From Streptomyces filipinensis (GTDB taxonomy: Bacteria; Actinomycetota; Actinomycetes; Streptomycetales; Streptomycetaceae): DNA of 64,000 bases. Numbering within the stretch: the first letter of the stretch is position 1; every line of letters starts with the position of its first letter. This document shows, piece by piece, positions 1-8,180 of this stretch. The stretch lies in NCBI RefSeq assembly GCF_014649495.1, contig NZ_BMTD01000001.1, positions 843,276 to 907,275 on the forward strand, written 5' to 3'. Under the pieces are notes generated by a model. It saw only the letters and a list, made by a program, of their open reading frames with translations, did not search any database and was not told the origin of the DNA. The position numbers and the translations under genes were made by a program.

Positions 1-82
1 AGACCGGCCCCCGGTGCCTGCCGTGGCCGGCAGCCTCCCGGGAGTCGGCGGACAGCTGCTCCGTCGTGCTGGTGTCGCTCAT
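1..82 (-). CDS. N-terminal fragment of an unidentified protein
   Basis: An ATG on the minus strand at 82 opens a frame that runs off the window edge. It encodes 27 residues beginning MSDTSTTEQL, hydrophilic and rich in Ser, Thr, Gly and His. A purine-rich GGGGTGAAGA lies 6-15 bases upstream of the ATG and could act as ribosome binding site. There is no signal peptide or motif in the visible part, so the product cannot be named. The leader tail composition suggests a disordered N-terminus before a domain outside the window. Confidence 0.55.
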   Translation of the reverse strand, partial: MSDTSTTEQLSADSREAAGHGRHRGPV

Positions 83-177
83 CGGACGTCTTCACCCCGT
101 CATATGATCTTTCGTACAGCCGGGCGAGTGTAACCGGCGTACCACGGACCGAATCCAGGAGCACACGCCAACCGGCA

Positions 178-1434
178 CTATTCCGTTACAAGACGTCCCA
201 GAGGCGCCTGCTGCAACGGCACCGGACGTGCCACCACCGGCTGCCCGGCCCCGAGTTCCGCGGACTCCGGAGGGTCCGGTTCCGCCGGCGGCCGCGGCGC
301 CCCGGGCGCCCCGGCCGCCGTGCCGTCCCGGACCGGACCCTCCGGGCCATCGCCCCCCGGCCATCCCCCCGAAGGCCCGGCGAAGCCGCTCCCCGCGGCC
401 GCCGCGCCTCCCGTCTCCCCCTTGGGCACCGTCAGCTCCGCCACCCCGCACGGCGTCTCCCGTGTGGCGTACGGCAGCCGCAGCACCCCGTCCCGTGTCC
501 ACAGCCCCGCCCCGGCCAGCCAGCCCCGCGGCGCCGGGAGATGGCTCACCTGCCGCCCGGCCGGCCGCCAGGTGCTCACCCAGCTGCCGAACGGCCCGTC
601 GACGCGCAGCGCCACCGCGCAGTTCTCCGGCATCAGCACCTGTCCCGGCTGGATCGCGAACGGCGTCACCGCACAGTCCGGCATCCGCAGGCTCTCCGGG
701 AAGCGCACCGGCAGCGTGCTGCCCAGCACCCCCCAGCCCAGTCGCTCCTCCCCCGGCGAGGGGGCGTCCGAGGAGATGAGCAGCAGCCCGCTGTCGGGAT
801 CGGCGAGCAGCAGCCGGTCCTCACTCGCCGCCGCGATCTGCAGCAGCGGCGACACCTCGGCGCGCTCCAGGTCCACCACGACCGTCTTGACCGGCCCGCC
901 CCGTTCCCGGTCCAGCGCCAGCATCCGCCCGGCGCGGTCCAGCCAGACCCCGCCCGAACAGCGCCCCGGCACCTCGACGAGCCGCTCGGGCCCGAAGGCG
1001 CCGCCCGCCACCAGCCACACCGCGCTGGAGTGCGGACCGACGGCGAGGGCGCAGGCCCGCCTGCCGTCCGGCGCCGGCGGCAGCAGCGTGAGCCGGGTGC
1101 CGGGCTCGGGGCACTCCACCGCGCCCAGCGGCAGCTCACCGGTGCCGGGGCCGGTCGGGTACAGCAGCGAGAAGGCGTGCCGGTGCTCGACCAGCCGGTG
1201 GATCAGCACCCGGCCGTCCGCCAGGGGCTGCACCTCGGTGCCGGGCTCCTCCGGCTGGTTGCCGGGCAGCGGTACCGCGTACGGCTCCGGGCCGTCCAGC
1301 GTCCAGCGCTCCGGGAACCACGACTCGCCGTCCCGCGCGAGCCGTGCCGCGTACGCGCCGTCCGCCGTGATGGCGCACCCCGTCCCGCCGTCCCCCGCAC
1401 CGGTCGACGGGGGTTCGATCGCACAGGCCGTCAT
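178..1434 (-). CDS. hypothetical protein, beta-rich with Pro/Gly-rich C-terminal tail
   Basis: A 418-residue protein. I chose the ATG at 1434 because GGAGGTGACC lies just upstream; an in-frame extension to 1506 has no such site. Residues 1 to about 330 are an alternating hydrophobic/polar sequence with recurring short segments containing DG, WL and LLL, which resembles a beta-propeller or WD40-like fold. No diagnostic motif proves it. The last 85 or so residues are low-complexity Gly, Ala and Pro and are probably disordered. There is no signal peptide or membrane segment, so it is probably cytoplasmic. It is divergent from the Nif3 operon across a 188-base gap. Function not recognised. Confidence 0.8.
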   Translation of the reverse strand: MTACAIEPPSTGAGDGGTGCAITADGAYAARLARDGESWFPERWTLDGPEPYAVPLPGNQPEEPGTEVQPLADGRVLIHRLVEHRHAFSLLYPTGPGTGELPLGAVECPEPGTRLTLLPPAPDGRRACALAVGPHSSAVWLVAGGAFGPERLVEVPGRCSGGVWLDRAGRMLALDRERGGPVKTVVVDLERAEVSPLLQIAAASEDRLLLADPDSGLLLISSDAPSPGEERLGWGVLGSTLPVRFPESLRMPDCAVTPFAIQPGQVLMPENCAVALRVDGPFGSWVSTWRPAGRQVSHLPAPRGWLAGAGLWTRDGVLRLPYATRETPCGVAELTVPKGETGGAAAAGSGFAGPSGGWPGGDGPEGPVRDGTAAGAPGAPRPPAEPDPPESAELGAGQPVVARPVPLQQAPLGRLVTE

Positions 1435-1622
1435 CGTTCGGTCACCTCCGGCGACGAAGCTAGTTTTCGTACGCACAGGCGGGGGACCGGCCGACATCCG
1501 CTTCACACATACGGGTGGCGCAGAAGCGATTCACCTGAGGAAACCGGGGCCTTTGTGCTGAGCGGGGCCAGACCGGACGGATGCGGTACGGCCCCGCAGG
1601 CCAGCCAGGTAGCCTTTGCTTC

Positions 1623-2480
1623 GTGCCCCGTCTGTCTGAAGTCATCGCCGCGCTGGAGAACCTGTGGCCCGCCGAGCGGGCCGAGTCCTGGGACGCGGTC
1701 GGCACGGTCGTGGGCGACCCCGGCCAGGAGGTCACCCGGGTCCTGTTCGCCGTCGACCCGGTGCAGGAGATCGTCGACGAGGCGGTGAAGCTCGGCGCCG
1801 ACCTGCTGGTCACCCACCACCCGCTCTATCTGCGGGGTACGACCACGGTCGCGGCGACCCACTTCAAGGGCCGGGTCGTGCACACCCTCATCAAGAACGA
1901 CATCGCGCTGCACGTCGCCCACACCAACGCCGACACCGCCGACCCGGGCGTCTCGGACGCCCTCGCCGGCGCGCTCGACCTGCGTGTCGTACGCCCCCTC
2001 GTCCCGGACCCCACCGACCCGCAGGGATGCCGGGGCCTCGGCCGCGTCTGCGAACTCGACCACCCGGTGACCGTCCGCGAACTGGCCGCGCGCGCCGCCG
2101 CACGACTGCCCGCCACCGCGCAGGGCATCCGGGTGGCCGGCGACCCCGACGCCGTCGTCCGCACGGTCGCCGTCAGCGGCGGCTCCGGCGACAGCCTCTT
2201 CGACCAGGTCCGCGCGGCCGGCGTCGACGCCTTCCTCACCGCCGACCTGCGCCACCACCCGGCCTCCGAGGCGGTGGCCCACAGTCCCCTGGCGCTGCTC
2301 GACGCGGCCCACTGGGCCACCGAGTGGCCCTGGTGCGAGCTGGCCGCAGCCCAGCTCGACGAGATCTCCGACCGCCACGGCTGGGACCTTCGGGTCCATG
2401 TCTCCAAGACGGTCACCGACCCCTGGACCGCCCACGCGGCGTCCACCACCACGACGAACCACATGGGAGCCCCCAACTGA
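1623..2480 (+). CDS. Nif3-like dinuclear metal-center hexameric protein
   Basis: A 285-residue member of the NIF3/YbgI/YqfO (GTP cyclohydrolase 1 type 2-like) family, cytoplasmic toroids that bind two metal ions. The family signatures are visible: a THHPLY motif near residue 64, AHTNADTADPG near 98-108, TADLRHHPASE near 205, and DAAHWATE near 226-233. These His, Asp and Glu residues are the metal ligands in known structures. The GTG at 1623 starts the conserved MPRLSEVIAALE N-terminus. Its stop overlaps the next gene start in CTGA, so the two are probably translationally coupled. The physiological substrate of the family is not established; family and fold are certain, function is not. Confidence 0.93.
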   Translation: MPRLSEVIAALENLWPAERAESWDAVGTVVGDPGQEVTRVLFAVDPVQEIVDEAVKLGADLLVTHHPLYLRGTTTVAATHFKGRVVHTLIKNDIALHVAHTNADTADPGVSDALAGALDLRVVRPLVPDPTDPQGCRGLGRVCELDHPVTVRELAARAAARLPATAQGIRVAGDPDAVVRTVAVSGGSGDSLFDQVRAAGVDAFLTADLRHHPASEAVAHSPLALLDAAHWATEWPWCELAAAQLDEISDRHGWDLRVHVSKTVTDPWTAHAASTTTTNHMGAPN

Positions 2481-3220
2481 ACGCCGCGCCCGCCGACCAG
2501 ATCCGACTCCTCGACGTCCAGGGCCTCGACGTCCGCCTGCAGCAGCTGGCGCACAAGCGGAAGTCGCTGCCCGAGCACGTCGAGATCGAGTCGCTGAACA
2601 AGGACCTCACGCAGCTGCGGGACCTGCTCGTCGCCGCGCAGACCGAGGAGAGCGACACGGCCCGCGAGCAGACCAAGGCCGAGCAGGACGTGGACCAGGT
2701 GCGCCAGCGCGCCGCCCGCGACCAGCAGCGCCTGGACTCCGGCGCGGTCACCTCGCCGAAGGACCTGTCCAACCTCCAGCACGAGATCGCGTCCCTCGCC
2801 AAGCGGCAGGGCGACCTGGAGGACGTGGTCCTGGAGGTCATGGAGCGCCGCGAGGCCGCGCAGGAGCGGGTGACCGAACTGACCGAGCGGGTCGCCTCCG
2901 TCCAGTCGAAGATCGACGACGCGACCGGGCGCCGGGACGCCGCGTTCGAGGAGATCGACGGCGAGACCGCCTCGGTGACGAAGGAGCGCGAGGTCGTCGC
3001 GGCCGCCATCCCCGCCGACCTGCTCAAGCTCTACGACAAGCTGCGCGTGCAGCAGGGCGGCATCGGCGCGGCGAAGCTGTACGCCCGCACCTGCCAGGGC
3101 TGCCGGCAGGAGCTGGCGATCACCGAGCTGAGCGAGATCCGCGCGGCCGCGCCGGACGCCGTGGTGCGCTGCGAGAACTGCAGCCGCATCCTGGTGCGTA
3201 CGGCCGAGTCGGGTCTGTAA
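2477..3220 (+). CDS. coiled-coil/zinc ribbon protein (C4-type, DUF164 family)
   Basis: A 247-residue protein with a long charged coiled-coil hairpin (about residues 10-175, rich in Gln, Glu, Lys and Arg heptads). A C-terminal zinc ribbon follows with two CxxC pairs, C206/C209 and C232/C235. This is the actinobacterial CT398-like/DUF164 architecture, found next to nif3 in many actinomycetes. No ATG or GTG fits the conserved beginning NAAPADQIRLLDVQ. A CTG at 2477 overlaps the nif3 stop in CTGA and gives exactly that N-terminus, so I take it as the start by coupling. The molecular role is unknown; nucleic-acid or protein scaffolding is only a guess. Confidence 0.88.
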   Translation: MNAAPADQIRLLDVQGLDVRLQQLAHKRKSLPEHVEIESLNKDLTQLRDLLVAAQTEESDTAREQTKAEQDVDQVRQRAARDQQRLDSGAVTSPKDLSNLQHEIASLAKRQGDLEDVVLEVMERREAAQERVTELTERVASVQSKIDDATGRRDAAFEEIDGETASVTKEREVVAAAIPADLLKLYDKLRVQQGGIGAAKLYARTCQGCRQELAITELSEIRAAAPDAVVRCENCSRILVRTAESGL

Positions 3221-3242
3221 GAGTCGGTAAGGGGCTTGCGGG

Positions 3243-4586
3243 GTGCGGGAGTTCATCGTCGAGGCGGACGGCGGGTCGCGGGGCAACCCGGGGCCCGCGG
3301 GCTACGGGGCGGTCGTCCTCGACGGGGCCACGGGTGAGCCCCTGACGGAGGCGGCGGAGTACATCGGCGTCGCCACGAACAACGTGGCCGAGTACCGGGG
3401 CCTTCTGGCCGGCCTGCGCGCAGCCCACGCCCTCGACCCCTCGGCGCGGGTCCACGTCCGCATGGACTCCAAGCTGGTCGTCGAGCAGATGTCGGGCCGC
3501 TGGAAGATCAAGCACCCCGACATGAAGCCCCTGGCGACCCAGGCGAGGGCGGTCTTCCCCCCGGACCAGGTCACCTACGAGTGGATCCCCCGCGAACAGA
3601 ACAAGTACGCGGACCGCTTGGCGAACGAGGCGATGGACGCGGGCGCCAAGGGCCGGCAGTGGTCCCCGTCGGAGTCGAGGGCGGCCCTGGACACTCCGCC
3701 CGCCGTTCCCGAGCCGTCGGGCCCGCCGGGCGACGCGGCCGCGGGCGCGGCCCGGGCGCGTGCCGCGCTGGCGCAGGGGCGGGCGGCCGACCCGGCTGCG
3801 GGCGGTCGGGCCGCCGGGGCGGCCCGGGCGGGCGAGGGGGATGCCCCCGCGGTGCAGGAGAAGCCGGGCGTGGAGCAGGCACCCGACGGCGAGCGGCGGC
3901 CCGCCGCTCCCGCCGAGGAGCGCCGCTCGACGCCGGGCTGGAGCAGCGCCCCCGACCTCGGCGCCCCCGCCACCTTCGTCCTCCTGCGCCACGGCGAGAC
4001 CCCCCTCACGCCCCAGAAACGCTTCTCCGGCAGCGGCGGCACCGACCCCGCCCTCTCCGAGGTGGGCCGCGAACAGGCCCGCCGGGTCGCCGAGGCACTC
4101 GCCAGGCGCGGCACCATCCAGACCGTCCTGGCCTCCCCGCTCACCCGTACCCGCGAGACAGCCGCCGTCGTCGCCGCCCGCCTCGGCCTTGAGGTGACGA
4201 TCGAGGACGGCCTGCGCGAGACGGACTTCGGCGCCTGGGAGGGTCTCACCTTCGCTGAGGTCCGCGAGCGCTACCCGGACGACCTGAACGCCTGGCTCGC
4301 CGACCCGGAGGCCCACCCCACCGGCGGCGGTGAGAGCTTCGCCGAGACGGCCGCCCGGATCGCCGCCACCCGCGACAAGCTCGTCGCGGCCCACGCGGGC
4401 CGCACGGTCCTGCTGGTCACCCACGTCACCCCGATCAAGACCTTCGTCCGCCTCGCCCTCGGCGCCCCGCCCGAGTCCCTGTTCCGCATGGAGCTGTCGG
4501 CGGCCTCCCTCTCGGCGGTGGCGTACTACGCGGACGGCAACGCGAGCGTGCGGCTCCTCAACGACACGTCCCCTCTGCGTCCCTGA
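3243..4586 (+). CDS. bifunctional RNase H / acid (alpha-ribazole-type) phosphatase
   Basis: A 447-residue fusion with a GTG start. The N-terminal 135 residues are RNase HI-like, with the acidic active-site positions visible: D9 in EADGGSRGNPG, E in NVAEYRGL, D in RMDSK, and D in NKYADRLANEA. It would cleave RNA in RNA-DNA hybrids. A roughly 100-residue Ala/Pro/Glu linker follows. The C-terminal half is a histidine phosphatase with LLRHGET (R249, H250, G251) and a second catalytic His in VTHVTPIKT, similar to CobC alpha-ribazole phosphatase. This fusion is known in Mycobacterium (Rv2228c) and Streptomyces. It is third in the nif3 operon (22 bases after the zinc-ribbon gene). Its 3' end overlaps the convergent aldolase gene by 29 bases. 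Confidence 0.93.
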   Translation: MREFIVEADGGSRGNPGPAGYGAVVLDGATGEPLTEAAEYIGVATNNVAEYRGLLAGLRAAHALDPSARVHVRMDSKLVVEQMSGRWKIKHPDMKPLATQARAVFPPDQVTYEWIPREQNKYADRLANEAMDAGAKGRQWSPSESRAALDTPPAVPEPSGPPGDAAAGAARARAALAQGRAADPAAGGRAAGAARAGEGDAPAVQEKPGVEQAPDGERRPAAPAEERRSTPGWSSAPDLGAPATFVLLRHGETPLTPQKRFSGSGGTDPALSEVGREQARRVAEALARRGTIQTVLASPLTRTRETAAVVAARLGLEVTIEDGLRETDFGAWEGLTFAEVRERYPDDLNAWLADPEAHPTGGGESFAETAARIAATRDKLVAAHAGRTVLLVTHVTPIKTFVRLALGAPPESLFRMELSAASLSAVAYYADGNASVRLLNDTSPLRP

Positions 4587-5238
4587 CCCCGGCGCGCCCG
4601 CCGAGCGCCGCCGCGCCCCGCGCCAGCTCCTCGATCCGCGTCCAGTCCCCGGCGGCCACCGCGTCCGCCGGGACCATCCAACTGCCGCCCACACAGCCCA
4701 CGTTGGGCAGGGCGAGATACTCCGGCGCGGTCGTCGGCCCGATCCCGCCGGTCGGGCAGAAGCGGGCCTGCGGCAACGGCGCGGCCAGCGACTTCAGAAA
4801 GGCCGTACCGCCCGCCGCCTGCGCCGGGAAGAACTTCATCTCCCGCACCCCGCGCTCCAGCAGCGCCACGACCTCCGAGGTGGTCGACACCCCGGGCAGG
4901 AACGGCACCCCGGCCCCGCGCATCGCCACCAGCAGTGCCTCTGTCCACCCCGGGCTGACCAGGAACCCCGCCCCCGCCGCCGTACCCGCGGCCACCTGCT
5001 CCGGCGTGATCACCGTGCCCGCGCCGACCAGGGCCCGCGGCACCTCGGCGGCGATCGCGCGGATCGCGTCCAGTGCCGCCGGCGTCCGCAGCGTCACCTC
5101 GATCGCCGGCAGCCCGCCCGCCACCAGCGCCCGCGCCAGCGGTACGGCGTCGGCGGCGTCGGAGACGACCACCACGGGGACGACGGGCGCGAGATCCAGC
5201 ACGGAGGCGGCCGAGGAGGAGGGCAGCGGTGAGGTCAT
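4558..5238 (-). CDS. eda: 2-dehydro-3-deoxy-phosphogluconate / 4-hydroxy-2-oxoglutarate aldolase
   Basis: A 226-residue class I aldolase of the KDPG/KHG family, which splits KDPG to pyruvate and glyceraldehyde 3-phosphate (or hydroxyoxoglutarate to pyruvate and glyoxylate) in the cytoplasm. Visible motifs: the catalytic glutamate in AIEVTLRTP (E47, R51), GAGTV near 72-76, FLPGVST near 113, and the Schiff-base lysine K135 in REMKFFPAQ. GG(I/N)-type phosphate-binding loops follow in FCPTGGI. I chose the ATG at 5238 (MTSPLP); in-frame ATGs slightly upstream are possible. A perfect 34-base inverted repeat lies 23 bases upstream and may be its operator. The gene lies downstream of yaaA on the same strand with an 80-base gap. 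Confidence 0.92.
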   Translation of the reverse strand: MTSPLPSSSAASVLDLAPVVPVVVVSDAADAVPLARALVAGGLPAIEVTLRTPAALDAIRAIAAEVPRALVGAGTVITPEQVAAGTAAGAGFLVSPGWTEALLVAMRGAGVPFLPGVSTTSEVVALLERGVREMKFFPAQAAGGTAFLKSLAAPLPQARFCPTGGIGPTTAPEYLALPNVGCVGGSWMVPADAVAAGDWTRIEELARGAAALGGRAGVRDAEGTCR

Positions 5239-5260
5239 GCCCCACATCGTGCCCATGTGG

Positions 5261-5294
5261 TGCAGCATGCGCAAAGAGCGTTGCGCATGCTGCA
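5261..5294. promoter_or_regulatory. perfect 14-bp inverted repeat between yaaA and eda
   Basis: The left arm TGCAGCATGCGCAA (5261-5274) and right arm TTGCGCATGCTGCA (5281-5294) are exact reverse complements around a 6-base loop. The element starts 23 bases upstream of the eda ATG and 25 bases after the yaaA stop. Each arm with one extra base is itself pseudo-palindromic (TTGC...GCAA), a shape common for IclR/GntR-family operators. There is no following T-run and the arms are not GC-only, so an operator is favoured over a terminator; a hairpin terminator for yaaA remains possible. Confidence 0.6.
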
Positions 5295-5318
5295 ATGGAG
5301 TCGGGTGGGTGGCGGTGT

Positions 5319-6113
5319 CTAGTGGATCTCCTCCACCAGCACATCCAGCGCCCACGGCTTCCCGGCCTTCACCGGCGCCTGGGCCTCCACCTCGTGCCCG
5401 AGCTCCCGCAGTGCCTCCACCAGCTCGGCCGGGTCCCTCGGCGCCGCACCGGCCGTCAGCAGGGTCCGTACCATCCGGCCCTTGGTCGCCTTGTTGAAGT
5501 GGCTGACGACCTTCCGGGTCGGCGCGTGCAGCACCCGCACGGTCGCCGTCCGCCCCGCGACCTCCCCCTTCGGCCGCCAGGCCGCCGCGTAGGCGGACGA
5601 GCGCAGGTCCAGCACCAGTCCGTCCCCGGCCACCTCCGGCAGCACCTCGGCCATCGGCGCCCGCCAGTGCCCGGCCAGCGCGCCGAGCGCCGGCAGCTTC
5701 ACACCCATCGAGCAGCGGTAGGAGGGGATGCGGTCCGTCACCCGCACCGCGCCCCACAGGCCGGAGAACACCAGCAGTGAGTCCGCCGCGCGCCGCCGCG
5801 CCGCCGCGTCCAGCGTGGCCAGACCGAGGGCGTCGTAGAGCACACCGGTGTAGATCTCCCCGGCGGGGCGGGCGCCGGCCGTACGCAGCCGGGCGTTCTT
5901 CGCGACCTCGCCGCGCAGTCCCTCGCTCAGCCCGAGCACCTCGCGCGCCTTCTCGTTCTGGTCGGGGTCCCCGGCGCACAGCTCGACCAGCTCGGTGAGC
6001 ACGGCCTCGCGTGCGGCGGTCAGCCCCGGCAGGGACAGCGCCGCGAGCTCCAGCGGGGCTCCTTCACCCGAGTTCGCCTTGCCTTCCGAGGGCGGCAGCA
6101 GGACCAGCAACAC
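5319..6113 (-). CDS. yaaA: peroxide stress protein YaaA (DUF328/UPF0246)
   Basis: A 264-residue YaaA-family protein. Family features are the N-terminal VLLPPSEGK, the VFSGLWGAVRVTDRIPSYRCSM block around residues 115-136, and the HAPTRKVVSHFNKATKGRMVR block near 200-220. In E. coli YaaA lowers intracellular free iron and limits peroxide damage to DNA, and a DNA-binding helix-hairpin-helix-like element has been seen. The GTG at 6113 fits the conserved N-terminus; a frame extending to 6326 is upstream noise. The gene is divergent from the RNB-domain gene with about 70 bases between starts, so the two promoters are close together there. Confidence 0.9.
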   Translation of the reverse strand: MLLVLLPPSEGKANSGEGAPLELAALSLPGLTAAREAVLTELVELCAGDPDQNEKAREVLGLSEGLRGEVAKNARLRTAGARPAGEIYTGVLYDALGLATLDAAARRRAADSLLVFSGLWGAVRVTDRIPSYRCSMGVKLPALGALAGHWRAPMAEVLPEVAGDGLVLDLRSSAYAAAWRPKGEVAGRTATVRVLHAPTRKVVSHFNKATKGRMVRTLLTAGAAPRDPAELVEALRELGHEVEAQAPVKAGKPWALDVLVEEIH

Positions 6114-6184
6114 GTACTCCTCACGTAGACCTCCGCGACAGCGTACGGCGTGCCGCCCACCCGCCCGCGCCCTACGCTCGCTGT

Positions 6185-7618
6185 ATGCCCCGCCGCAAGA
6201 TCCGCGTGACCGGCGCCCCCGAGGCCCCGTTGCGGGCCGCCCTCGCCGCGCTGCGCGCCGAGCTCGGCCTCCCGGCGGACTTCCCGCCCAAGGCCCGGGC
6301 CGAGGCCGAGCGCGCGGCGAAGGCACCCGTCCTGCCGTCGTACGACGCCACGGACATCCCCTTCTTCACCCTCGACCCCCCGGCCTCCCTGGACCTCGAC
6401 CAGGCCACCCACCTGTCGCGGCGGGGCACCGGTTACCGGGTCCGGTACGCCATCGCCGACGTCGCCGCCTTCGTCGTACCCGGCAAGGAGCTGGACGCAC
6501 AGGCGCACCGGCGGGTGAACACCCTGTACTTCCCGGACGAGAGGATCCCGCTGCACCCCGCCGTGCTCGGCGAGGGCGCGGCCAGCCTGCTGCCGGACCA
6601 GGTCCGGCCCGCCGCCCTCTGGACGATCGACCTGGACGCGGAGGGCCGGACCGTCGCCGTCGACGTGCGCCGCGCCCTGGTCCGCAGCCGCGCCAGGCTC
6701 GACTACGCGCAGGCGCAGAAGCGGATCGACGCCGGCACCGCCGAGGAACCCCTCGCGCTGCTCAAGGAGATCGGCGAGGCCCGGGAACGGCAGGAGACCG
6801 AGCGCGGAGGCATCTCCCTGAACGTGCCCGAGCAGGAGATCACCGAGCAGGACCACACCTATGTCCTGGGCTACCGCTCTCCGCTGCCCGCCGAGGGCTG
6901 GAACGCCCAGCTCTCGCTGCTCACCGGCATGGCCGCCGCCGAGCTGATGCTCGCCCACGGCACCGGCGTCCTGCGCACCCTCCCGGCCGCCCCCGACGGC
7001 GCCGTCGCCCGGCTGCGCCGCACCGCCACCGCCCTGCGCGTCGACTGGCCGCACCATGTCTCCTACGCCGCGCTGATCCGCACCCTCGATCCGCACGACA
7101 CCCGTCACGCGGCCTTCCTCCAGGAGTGCACGACTCTGCTGCGCGGCGCCGGCTACACGGTGTTCCGTGACGGCGTCCTCCCCGCGATCACCACCCACGC
7201 CGCGGTCGCCGCCCCCTACACGCACTGCACGGCCCCACTGCGCCGGCTCGCCGACCGCTACGCGTCCGAGATCTGTCTCGCCGCCGTCGCCGGCCTGCCG
7301 CCGCCCGACTGGGTGCTCGCCGCGCTCGACGCGCTGCCCCGGCGGATGGCCGACGGCTCCCGCATCGCCGGCACGGTCGAGCGCGAGTGCGTGGACATCG
7401 TGGAGGCGGCCCTGCTCAAGGACCGGGTCGGGGACGTCTTCGACGGCTGCGTGGTGGAGATCGACGAACGCCGGCCCACGGTGGGCACCGTGCAGGTGGA
7501 CTCGCCCGCGGTCATCGGCCGGATCGAGGGCGACCGGCTGCCGCTCGGCGAACGCCTGCGGGTACGGCTCAGCCGGGCCGACCCGGGCACGACGAAGATC
7601 GTCTTCACCGTGGCGTGA
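6185..7618 (+). CDS. RNB-domain (RNase II/R family) ribonuclease
   Basis: A 477-residue protein consisting mainly of an RNase II catalytic (RNB) domain. The signature is DPPASLDLDQATHL at residues 64-76, with the metal-binding aspartates D70 and D72, followed by YRVRYAIADVAAFV and NTLYFPDERIPLHP. A second conserved block, HCTAPLRRLADRYASEI, is near 345. The N-terminal cold-shock domains of full RNase II/R are missing and the C-terminal S1 is reduced to a short beta segment, the usual short actinobacterial form. Expected activity is processive 3'-5' exoribonuclease in RNA turnover. Its 3' end overlaps the convergent membrane-protein gene by 14 bases. The ATG at 6185 is clear. Confidence 0.92.
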   Translation: MPRRKIRVTGAPEAPLRAALAALRAELGLPADFPPKARAEAERAAKAPVLPSYDATDIPFFTLDPPASLDLDQATHLSRRGTGYRVRYAIADVAAFVVPGKELDAQAHRRVNTLYFPDERIPLHPAVLGEGAASLLPDQVRPAALWTIDLDAEGRTVAVDVRRALVRSRARLDYAQAQKRIDAGTAEEPLALLKEIGEARERQETERGGISLNVPEQEITEQDHTYVLGYRSPLPAEGWNAQLSLLTGMAAAELMLAHGTGVLRTLPAAPDGAVARLRRTATALRVDWPHHVSYAALIRTLDPHDTRHAAFLQECTTLLRGAGYTVFRDGVLPAITTHAAVAAPYTHCTAPLRRLADRYASEICLAAVAGLPPPDWVLAALDALPRRMADGSRIAGTVERECVDIVEAALLKDRVGDVFDGCVVEIDERRPTVGTVQVDSPAVIGRIEGDRLPLGERLRVRLSRADPGTTKIVFTVA

Positions 7619-8180
7619 GGGCCCGGACGAGGCCGCCGGGGTCGTCGGCGTGCAGCCGCACCGTGCTCACCTGCCGGGACCCGCCGAGGAACGACCGGTG
7701 TGCGACGGGTGCGGTCAGCTCCAGCTCGACCGACGTCTGTGAACCGACCGCGAGGTCGAGCACGCCGTCCGCCGGCTCGTGCGTCATCCGCGTACGGCGG
7801 CGTACGGCGGCGATCGCGTCCAGCGGGATCCACAGGTCCACATGGGCGCCGTACCGCACCCGCAGGGCCTTGTCGGTCAGCACGTGCGGGCGGACCACAC
7901 AGGCCGCGTGCAGGCCGATGACGAACAGCACGGTGTAGACGTCCAGCACCAGTAGGACGTCGTGCGCGGTGGGCATGTCGCGGAGCATCACCGACACGCC
8001 GACCGTCTCGACGACGCACACGAAGGCCAGCCCCGCCATCGTGGCGCCCTGCCCGCGCGTGTACCCGAACGCCCGCCCACCGGCGGTGCCCTCGGTGCGC
8101 CGGGCCAGCCACAGCACCAGACCGGCGAAGAGGCGGGCCTCGTGCCGCGCCAGACGACCCGCTGTCCTCAGCATCCTCAT
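7605..8180 (-). CDS. hypothetical membrane protein
   Basis: A 191-residue protein with two predicted transmembrane helices near residues 48-65 (MAGLAFVCVVETVGVSVML) and 72-95 (DVLLVLDVYTVLFVIGLHAAC). A C-terminal beta-rich domain of about 95 residues resembles bacterial PH-like domains (VRYGAHVDLWIPLDAIAAVRRR). It starts by ATGA overlap with the MerR gene, so it is probably the last gene of a monooxygenase-MerR-membrane protein operon. Function not recognised. Confidence 0.82.
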   Translation of the reverse strand: MRMLRTAGRLARHEARLFAGLVLWLARRTEGTAGGRAFGYTRGQGATMAGLAFVCVVETVGVSVMLRDMPTAHDVLLVLDVYTVLFVIGLHAACVVRPHVLTDKALRVRYGAHVDLWIPLDAIAAVRRRTRMTHEPADGVLDLAVGSQTSVELELTAPVAHRSFLGGSRQVSTVRLHADDPGGLVRALTPR

